This document shows positions 55,481-64,000 of a stretch of DNA of 64,000 nt, piece by piece; position 1 is the stretch's first letter, and every line of letters starts with the position of its first letter. The stretch lies in assembly GCA_950106755.1 (NCBI GenBank), contig OX467082.1, forward strand, positions 49,246,588-49,310,587, in the 5' to 3' direction. Source of the DNA: Climacium dendroides. Lineage: Eukaryota > Streptophyta > Bryopsida > Hypnales > Climaciaceae. A program made the translations under genes and the position numbers. The notes below the pieces were generated by a model. That model made no database searches and was not told the origin of the DNA. It saw only the letters and a list, made by a program, of their open reading frames with translations.

Positions 55481-55840
55481 TAAAGTCAGCATACTTCAGG
55501 GCCGGTTTTGACTTGATAAATGACCTTTTTTTCAAGAAACTTTGCACTAATAAAAGTTGGAAAATCAAGCTAACTTTCACCTCCAACAGTCCGTTTGAGA
55601 TTTCGATCCTCTAATCAAAAGTTACGGACAAAATTTAGATAGGGGTTTTAAAAATGTAAAAAAAATGATTCATTTTCACCCCTCTGATTTTTGTCCGTAA
55701 CTTTTGATTGGAGGATTGAAATCTCAAACGGATTGTTGGATGTGAAAGTTAGCTTGATTTTTCAACTTTTATTAGTTCAAAGTTTCTTGAAAAAAGGTCA
55801 TTTAGTAAGTCAAATCCGGCCCTAAAGTATGCTGACTTTT
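55481..55840. repeat. Large hairpin inside the CACTA element
   Basis: Two arms of about 160 bp (55,481-55,640 and 55,680-55,840) are inverted copies, starting AAAGTCAGCATACTT and containing AATCAAAAGTTACGGAC, with a short loop. It would fold into a long double-stranded RNA if transcribed. Confidence 0.92.
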
Positions 55841-55910
55841 AAAAAAAATGAGAAAAAAATGAAAAACTAAACAAATAAGATTTTACATACACTTTAAACA
55901 TGTATATGTA

Positions 55911-55973
55911 TAAGTGGTGCATTGGCTTGAGTCTTGGGCCTCAACCATGAGGTTCAAGGTTCAAACCTTGAAG
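55911..55973 (+). other. tRNA-like, possible SINE head inside the CACTA element
   Basis: An A-box-like AAGTGGTGCATTGGC is followed 40 bp later by GGTTCAAACC (55,958-55,967), which fits the Pol III B box. The fold is not a clean tRNA, so it may be chance or the head of a SINE that the element picked up. Confidence 0.3.
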
Positions 55974-56305
55974 GCAACATTTGCCACGTGAATTGCCAAC
56001 GGGGCATTCAATTAGCTTGTGTGGCTAGTTGGGGTGCCTATGTAGCATTGCCACGTGTTACCTTTTATTTATTTTTTTCCAAAAAAAATAATTTAAAAAA
56101 ATAATGTGACCAAATTAACAAAATATTTAACACTTTTTTGTTAGATAATCAACACTTTTTTGGTCTTAAACAACACATTTTTGTTAAAAAATCAACACTT
56201 TTCTGTTCAAAAGTGCCCAAATCAACATGTCCAAATCAACAAAAAAAAATCAACACTTTTCTATTGATTTTTGTTAATTTGGTCACTGTATTTTTCTAAC
56301 TAGTG

Positions 56306-58223
56306 AGCATTCCTTCTTTATACGTTGTGACATTATGTATATCATCTTTTTTGTTTTGTTTCTGCATGCCTTACATGTGAGGAGAGCAATGAAATGAAGA
56401 AGTGTTATTTTGGGAAGGCAATAGGTATGGAAATTGTCTAAATAAAGAAGTACATAGAGTGAGTTTAGGGGAAATTTTGTGGATGTGTCTGATAATCCCC
56501 TTTCTACATGGTAGGGTTGTATCATACGGAGTTCACATATTGTAGACCTTCTAAGCACTGCATGATGAAATTCATGAAGTTTTGGTGAGGATTTGTAATT
56601 TATGTACAAGGAATGTACAAGGAATTTTGAAATTTGGAGAGGTTGGGAACTTACTGAGGAATTAGGAAGTGTTTGTCAATGATTTATTCATGACTGGTGA
56701 ATTTTGATGAAGTCACTGCAGGAGGACATTAATGGAACTTAATGATTGTAAAGTTTCTGTACATGAATAGTTGATGATGATGAAGGTATGTAACCAAATT
56801 GTGTTTAAACCCAACACAATTACATTTGCAATGACTATTTCATTTTCAGGGTACCTACTGTAGATGTTGTAAATGTTGTACTAAATGGGTACCTTTTATA
56901 TCAGTGTCCCCAAAGACTGAACTTAATAGAATGATGTTGACGTCCATCAATTATCTTCGTTGGAAGAAAAAAGCTAATTAGATGCTAGAAAATAGGAAAA
57001 TTGTGAATGGAGATGTAGTTACAAAAATCAGTTATTTATGATTATTTGTGTCCCATAAAGAATATATGGAGTTATACTTTTGTAAGACTTATTTGGAGTG
57101 TACATTGAGGGTAGTACAAGTATGACATGCAAGGGGAAAATAGTGAATCTTTGAATATTTTTTATAATGAATTTATGACTAGTGTGTTGTAGGTAGAAGA
57201 GGTAGGTTGTACAATGCTAATAACTTGTTTAATTATTTTGGTGAAAGTAGGAAAGTGATCGCTATGTATAAAGAGAAGTATGAGAATTCTAATGAGATGG
57301 CATGTAGTGTACATACTAATATCACGGAATGTCAATGAATAAGAATATGTATATGTGAAACCCTTGAGGTCTTTCATTGTTTTGCCACAGACCACCATTG
57401 CATTGTAGAGAAGAAGGCTCATATTTTTTTGTAAAACTAGGTGAAGGGTAGGAGAAGTAGGCAAATTGTAATGACATACTACTTGGTGTTGATGTAGATG
57501 GAAACAATGATTATTGCGTGCATATAGCAATGCAACTTAACATGTGAATTTTTTGGATTCTTTTCTTACAGACCTTGTATGCATTGTCGGGAAGAAGGCA
57601 ATGCTACTAATGAAGGATCCATTGATGACCATGAGAAAACAAGAATGGAAATATAGATGGATTACTGAATTTTGAAGTGCATCTAAATGGAGTCTTTTAT
57701 TGAGGGTGGAGGTGCAGCAGTGTAGTCTTCCATACACATGTAATGATGTTGTCATGTTCCAATTCAAGTGTAGGAGGTGTATAGTATAGGATCGTAGTTG
57801 AAAAGATAGAGCCCCTTGTGCTTTAAAAGATAGAATGACAAGATCAAGCAGTGCTTGCAATGGCATACAATGTATGCTAAATATTTAGGGTTACAAGCAT
57901 TGGGGATCATGTTTCCACTAACAGGGAAGTGCCAATCATTAATTTCAAGCAATTATACTTCCATGAATGAAACAATACTTTATATTAATTTCTATGAACA
58001 TTGTCTCATGTATGTCAATGTTTTCTTGTTAGTAAGCAAGATTAAACGAGAGGCAATCAAAGTTGTCGTATTAATTATAACATATTTGTATGATTAGCCT
58101 CTTACAACCAACCGTTCAACTCATGACTTGGTGTTTAACAAGGAAAATAATATGAATTTATATATAAAAATCACTAAAATAGTAATGAATTGTAGTTTGT
58201 ACGAGGCGCTATGACTGCCCTTA
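56306..58223. other. AT-rich region without genes
   Basis: Short minus-strand frames exist but have no motif and no coding-like composition. Nothing recognised. Confidence 0.5.
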
Positions 58224-58395
58224 ACTCCCATTTTAATGGAAATTGTACTTTATATCCCTAAACCCAACTCCTTTCAATTGGAAATTACTTCAACTGAACT
58301 TAAAATTACTTCGACTCAAGTTCAATTTTTTGGCCTTGAAATAAACAATATTATTTTGGGAGGAGTAGAACTCTCATTTTAATGAATATAATGTT
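58224..58395. repeat. MITE-like terminal block of the 18.5-kb element family
   Basis: Begins ACTCCCATTTTAATGGAAAT, contains ACAATATTATTTTGGGAG and ends ACTCTCATTTTAATGAATATAATGTT in parts. About 170 bp, like the blocks at 32,177 and 51,891, here with no gene nearby. Confidence 0.75.
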
Positions 58396-61180
58396 CATAC
58401 TAGTTTCACTTTAGTACATATTAAACAATAGTATTACTATTGATTTGCAATGGCGTCAAGTGCACAAAAGAAATCCAAGTAGTTGTTCCTATTATAAACT
58501 ATTTTATATTAAAAATCCAAAGAACATATAAGATTCATTCATTCTATTTCAACTTTAGGGTAGCTATATCACCATACATCATCCAAATATCAAAGTTTAA
58601 ATTCAAAGTTCCTCATACATAGTTTGAACATGCCAAACTCTAATTCTTCTTGGTATATGTATGTGCATAATTATACATGTATACATATATCCCATTTCAC
58701 AATTTAATGAAATTGTATGCCCATGATGATATTAATCTTGGGCCTTCCTAGCATTATCAAGGTGCATCTTTTATTGATTGTATATAACATTTGTAGACAA
58801 AGTAGATCTAGGAATGTGGAATTGAATTTCAATGAATTCTTTGCAACAATAATCTTCAAAACATCTACTTTAAAGGTTACTTTTGAATCCCACCTCTAGT
58901 CCATCAATAATACACACAATTCATCCTAATCATGCTTGTAAACAAATATAATTTTTGTCTTGTGCATATTAATACCAATGAAGACCAAGTTCACAAAAAA
59001 TTCAATCGACATGAATCCATTAAAAGTTCAAAATATTGAGATTGAGTATTCAAGAAATTCTTAAAGTGATATGTATACTTTGAATAAATGTTTTTGAGTA
59101 ATAAAAGATTGATGTAGTCTTATTAGAATTGAAGTTCTAGAATGCGTTGCCTTGTGTTGTATGAAGCAACATGCTTTGGATTTTGTGCAAGTATAATTCA
59201 TAAAATTAGGTAAAGTAGAAGATATTATAAAAAGAATTGTCCATTAAAAGCTCTGAATGTAATCGACTGCCAAGGGCTAACCTTCTAATCTTTGCATACA
59301 AAACCACAATGATTCCAGAGATGCTTTGTCAATGCACCCAATCCTTATACTTTGAAGGATAGAAATCTATAGAAAATGGACCAATATTTCATTAAAATGG
59401 AAATATTTCACAAACTTGGCACTTTCAAAGTTTGAAGTGTTGTTAGATGTTTATAAATACTTCAATTACAACTGCATTAATGGAAAATTTTGTAAAAATG
59501 GTAGTAATCTATACACCATATTTTCCATTCATTTCTAGAACAAGTAATAATAACATCCAAAAAATTTTGTACATTTTTAAATTACTTATTTGGTGAATGC
59601 AACATTAGTTGATAAAAAATGTATGTGCAGATGAATATACCTCAATGTGGAAGACTTACAATAAAAAAATGACAACAATTGATCTTATTAATCCTTTTAA
59701 TCTATTTATTTTGATGAAAGTTTGTAAAATGGTAGAGTAGGTTATACATGGTGGATGCAAATTCTCTCATCATGGTTAGAAGTAACTGCAGTGTATAAAG
59801 ACATCAAATGGCAATGCAATTCAAATGTTCAACCTAGAGAATTCATGAGCTTTATTGAAATTATATATTAAGATGATTTCTAAAAATCCAAGCATTCTTT
59901 TCACCCAAAATTTGGAATAAATTGAACCTAAATCAAAAATTGATGTAAAAGATGAAAACATACAATTACATGCAATATTTTGAATTGGATTCCTTGGATT
60001 GATATCAAGTTGACACTTCATATAAGTGTGTTAGAATTGCACTATAAAAATCACCTTCATATTTGAATCACATTCTATAAAAAGTACCTTTGTTTTATAA
60101 AATAGTCCTATGGTTGCACTAATATGCTTTATAACATCTTTTATGTAGCATGAAATCTTTCTAGGCATAAGATCCACACCTAATAATTTCTACTCTCATT
60201 GGAGCATAATTTCCCTCATTGTCTATAGAATTGTTCAAAAGTACTACTTGTACAGTAATATGTGTTGTCATCTCTTTCGAACTAGTAAAGTGAACTTAGT
60301 GAAGATTGCAATAAACAAAAACATAGCAGCAACAAAGAGTCAATTTACATCCTAATGCTTTTAAAAATGAAACTGAATGAAAAAAGCATAATGAACTTAA
60401 AACATGGGATGCACTTATACGTAAAGGCATCTTTCACCCCTTAGCATACCAATCTCCAATTTTTAGATGACAATCAGAGTGAAACTAATATTTCTTTCTC
60501 ATTATTGTATGGATGAAAGTCATTCTAATTTGTAGAGATACTTTATCAAGTTTTTGATCTATCTAATGGTTGAATTTGGTGCTACTAGAGAATACAATTT
60601 TTTCTAAAATTACAAATGTGGAAGTTGTCAAATAGTTGCCAAAGCCCAAATAGTAGATTGTTGATGTATTCTAGTAGAGTGCAAAAATGTATTCTAGTAT
60701 TGAATTTGGTGCTACTAAGATTGCAAAAATGTGGTCATAGATTGAAAGAACAAACACTTTCTAAAAATCACCATATCATTAAAACTCATTTCACATCCAA
60801 TTCAATAAATTTTATTAAAAAAAAGACTATTTTCCTCAAAATTGAATTCAGGTGAAATTCTGAAATTTCCTTCCATCGATGAATCTAACCAAATAGATGG
60901 GTCTAGAACTCAAAATCTTAAGCTTTTATTCATATATCAATTTCAAAATATTCTTCCAAATAGTACTTTATTCTAATTTATCTCAAATCATCAATCCTAG
61001 AGTGAGTTCATTCTATATGGTATAATGGAAAATGGAAAAAAATTGAAGCTATGGATTGGCATTTTTGATATTTCAATGTTTACTTGGATAGATGATTTTG
61101 AAATGAATTGACAAATGGAAAAAATTCCATGGTAACATTCCTCTTCTCATATAAATATACCACAATGTGAAATTGAGTCA
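58396..61180. other. AT-rich region without genes
   Basis: No gene, RNA or clear repeat recognised. It may be downstream intron or intergenic sequence of the homeobox gene at the right edge. Confidence 0.5.
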
Positions 61181-61620
61181 TGCATAAGTGCTTGAGAGAG
61201 CATCCCTTGTGTAAGGGGGTGCTCTGACACAGATTATAATGAGAGATGTCATTGGCAATAACCCATTCCGGGAGAGCTCCCGATAGAAACTGAAAGTCGG
61301 GTTTTTCCAGTCTCGATCAGCAAAATTCTGTCCACAAAACCATCAGTTGACATCACAAGCATGAATCACTGAAACACACTGGCTCCAATTATCAAATCCA
61401 CATCTCCAGCTCAGTCTACTCACAAATTCTACCAAATCAAGTTTCTACATGTGTATTCTGCATAAGCCGCCGTGCTAATGTATCACAGGAGAACGTTTCC
61501 ATGCCAACTTCTGCTTTCAAGCAGGATTGTGCTGGGGGGTTCCTTAACCCTTCATTGCCTAAGGTGGTCCAAACATGCATAAAAGCATCTTGCCTTTGCA
61601 AGTATTAAAAGTCTAAATTT
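61181..61620. other. Moderate-GC island of unknown nature
   Basis: About 440 bp stand out from the AT-rich surroundings (CATCCCTTGTGTAAGGGGGT, CCATTCCGGGAGAGCTCCCG). No frame of note. Could be a solo LTR or other relic; the ends are unclear. Confidence 0.3.
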
Positions 61621-61954
61621 CAGTAAGGTATGAAAATCTCAACCATACAATCTTGTTGTGTGCATGTTGTAGATGGTGTGGAACAAATTTGGGGTCATTT
61701 GACCATAGAGATTGAAAGATTATAATGTTTTAGTGTTAAAAAAAGGTGCTGAAATTTTCTTAAAACACATTTGGAGGTGAAATTTAATTTCAAAACCTAC
61801 TCAAATGAAAAAACTTTAAAATACCAAGTGATTCAAAACCAAAAAACAAACACTTTAGTGGAAAAAAAATCATTCAAATGACTCATTGTGTTTGCAAAAT
61901 GGATTTGAAATGTTAAAAAATAGTGAAAAAAGTAGAAAAAAATCACATCTATAG

Positions 61955-62480
61955 CTGAACCTCCTACTAAAATGCTTCTTAGTCACTCATAACTTCTTGG
62001 ATCAATATGAAATTTTAACCACAAACTAGACTAGTATACAAAACTTTTACAACAAAAATTATTGAAAACAGGCCATGTATGAAGAAGTTATGAGCCTCCG
62101 AAGTACACTATAATGCAAAAATGTTTGGATTTTGAACTTCAAATTGCTCTCAAACATTCAAAATAGCTTGGATTGACATGAAATTTTTACCACAATAACT
62201 ACACATTAAGAGAAACAAAACACAACAAATTTTATTGAAAATGAACATTTGATGAAAATGATACAAATCCCCAAAATTGCAGCCATGAGAATGCAATGTG
62301 TTGAACTCAAATTGAACCTGTGACTCTTTGAATGGCTTTCACAAACTCAATTCGTCTTGGATTGATCTGAAAATTTTACCACACAAACTAGACTAGTATG
62401 CACAACTTTTACAACAAGTTTTATTAAGTTTGGATATCAGATGCAAAAGTTAGATCATTTCGAACTAGATTGTTACAATG
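61955..62480. repeat. Three diverged tandem units of about 190 bp
   Basis: CTTGGATYRAYMTGAAAWTTT followed by ACCACA and, in two units, AACTAGACTAGTAT and CACAACTTTTACAACAA occurs at about 61,995, 62,165 and 62,355. The units have a similar order of words but many changes. Confidence 0.7.
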
Positions 62481-62918
62481 TGTGAGGACACTTTTTGTCC
62501 GCTTCAGCGGTGGGTTAATGCTTCAACGTTACCCCTGCCAACATAAGTCATCACGAGTTTGTCAGCATCATCTTCCCTGAAAACAGATTCCAACAGTAGG
62601 ACTCTCAAGCACGCACAAAAATCAAACAAATAAACTGCTTGGTAAATTCAAAACTGCCACGTGTTGAGTTAACAGAGGGTCAATGAAACTCACAATCATT
62701 TAAACCCATCATCTTTTAGTACTTATCTGCATCTGTACGTGGTTTTGGAGAACGACCAATCTGCAGCCAGAATTTGAACTGTATAAATGATGCGAAAGCA
62801 CACAAAGTATCTTACGAAATGGTCAACTTGAAGCTGAAATCAAACTTAGCTACCGTATTGCTGTCAGAAAATCGAAGAGAATTTAATTGGATTCAAAGCA
62901 GTCAATGACCTTTCTTAC

Positions 62919-64000
62919 GTCTGTCTGCAAAAAGTCTTGATTTCGTTTTGGATTGTTGTCCATCCCAAGTTTGTCAAAGTTCTCAGATTCACCATCTCTA
63001 CTTCCCTTGGTGAAAAAAGGAGCTGCAGAACAAATACGATGAAGTTCAAAGTCAAAATTCAACCAGAACTCAATAACATACTGAACTACAGACGCAAGAA
63101 AATAAAAATAGAAAAATATGAAATCGTCATACATATCCTACTGGCAGCGTACAAGAACATTACCTTCTGTCATTGCAAGGTGTTGAAAAGCATCCGGTGG
63201 CAGAGGGTCAAAGACAAACCCCAAAGGTGGGCCGTCATCTCTCAGAGGTCCTCCCAGCTGATGCTCTACAGCGACAAGGGTTGCCTGTTCTGCTTGAGCT
63301 TGTGCATTCAACTTGGGCTTCCGTGGTGGCATGCAAAGATTCCTTGGTTTCCTCGGACCACTTCTTCTTCTGGGGGTGGGTTTAGATATAGGTTTCACAA
63401 ACTCTTCATGGCCACCATTGCCAACATCCAAACCGTTTCGATGAGCTGCGATCAAGTCCTCGTCATAATGTTCCTCAGCTAATACTTGAGCAGGATAGCC
63501 GTCTTCAGAGTCGTCGTCTTCCCTGCTGTTGAGATCAATTATTTCCCCTTTCTTTGACGACCCCGGCTGCTCGGCTTGGGTATCATATTTGCCACGTCTG
63601 GAATTGGCCATCAGCTTTTCATCGCCTATTCCATCCCGTCTGTCTTTGTACCGCCGATGAGTAAACCATATCTGGAGCTGCTTCTCGGATAAGGAAAGCT
63701 CTCGGCTAAGCACAGAACGAGTGGTTTCAGAAGGATATTTCTCCACTGCAATACAGGAGCAACAAGTGAAGGTCATCACATTTCAGGGTGGAAATCATAA
63801 AATATGTACCTTAACAATATACAACTTCCAAATTACGAACTTAAATGCACAGACGTACGCATAACTTTTACACAAATCTCGCATATCTTACAGGCGTATG
63901 CTCTCTCTAGAACCTCCGTTTGCGAGGCACTCTTCTTTTTCCTGGAAATACCCTTCGGTTTTTCAGGTGATCGGATCTTTGGAGATGGACCAGGTGACGT
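62919..64000 (-). CDS. Homeobox-DDT (RINGLET-type) transcription factor, N-terminal exons
   Basis: Three exons are visible. Exon 64,000-63,892 (open at the window edge) ends KKKSASQTEVLERAYA at donor GTAAGATATG. Exon 63,745-63,164 continues LEKYPSETTRSVLSRELSLS and QLQIWFTHRRYKDRRDG, completing a homeodomain with the WF.HRR recognition helix, then acidic and basic linkers and AVEHQLGGPLRDDGPPLGFVFDPLPPDAF, a block typical of RLT proteins. Exon 63,022-62,919 follows in phase 1 (APFFTKGSRDG to FLQTD). RLT proteins work with ISWI remodelers in chromatin. The DDT domain would lie downstream, beyond the exons I can place; the rest may be separated by long introns at 58-62.9 kb. Confidence 0.9.

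Larger units (their letters stand above)
55189..56305. mobile_element. Complete non-autonomous CACTA element, 1,117 bp
   Basis: The left end is CACTAGTAGAAAATC and the right end, read on the minus strand, CACTAGTTAGAAAAATAC. Both are followed by GACCAAATYAACAAA and further copies of that word. The element is flanked by AGC on both sides (55,186-55,188 and 56,306-56,308), the 3-bp target duplication expected of CACTA elements. It has no transposase. The interior holds a large hairpin and a tRNA-like segment. Confidence 0.92.

Noticed and set aside
55911..55973. Functional tRNA gene
   Set aside because: Only A- and B-box-like words; the acceptor and anticodon stems do not pair convincingly by eye.

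Overview
The window reads as nuclear DNA of a land plant, most likely a moss. The best evidence is an intact, intronless PLS-class PPR-DYW gene whose repeats and C-terminus look like moss organellar RNA-editing factors. It has an organellar single-stranded-DNA-binding (OSB, PDF-motif) gene just upstream and part of a spliced homeobox-DDT (RINGLET-type) gene at the right edge. The species cannot be named from sequence alone. I see no rRNA, canonical tRNA, CRISPR array or bacterial operon.

Layout. (1) 1-12,380 is a nest of mobile DNA: a decayed Ty3/gypsy pol (minus strand), a CACTA-like remnant, and a family of elements encoding an acidic coiled-coil gag-like protein. One member (5,096-8,516) sits inside another with an exact AGCCT target duplication, and a deleted third copy lies tail to tail at 11,190-12,380. 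(2) 12,383-34,792 is a MULE transposase gene (zinc finger, core, SWIM finger) split by an 18.5-kb insertion at 13,809-32,327. The insertion has matching ends (about 28 bp), a CCGGA duplication, and removal of it rejoins the MULE frame exactly. (3) 34,800-41,203 holds a second, broken copy of the big element's DUF7869-type gene, itself interrupted. (4) 41,204-43,446 is AT-rich and empty. (5) 43,447 to about 48,080 holds the two organelle-related genes, both on the minus strand. (6) 48,081-62,900 is AT-rich and repeat-rich, with a third DUF7869-type fragment, loose element ends, and a complete 1,117-bp CACTA element with AGC duplication. (7) 62,919-64,000 is the homeobox gene.

The most interesting unit is the 18.5-kb element. 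On the plus strand it has a DUF7869-type gene with a TATA box and a leader intron. On the minus strand it has a multi-exon gene joining a ParB/DGQHR-like domain to a beta-class DNA-methyltransferase-like domain and a coiled-coil tail, followed by an FCP1-like phosphatase gene. At least 23 copies of a palindrome built on half-sites TTTAGCGCGA and TCGCGCTAAA lie in introns, leaders and flanks of these genes, which ties them together as one system; many copies are centred on GANTC. Nearly all premature stops in the mobile genes are TAG, TAA or TGA explainable by C-to-T change of CAG, CAA or CGA, as expected of heavily methylated DNA.
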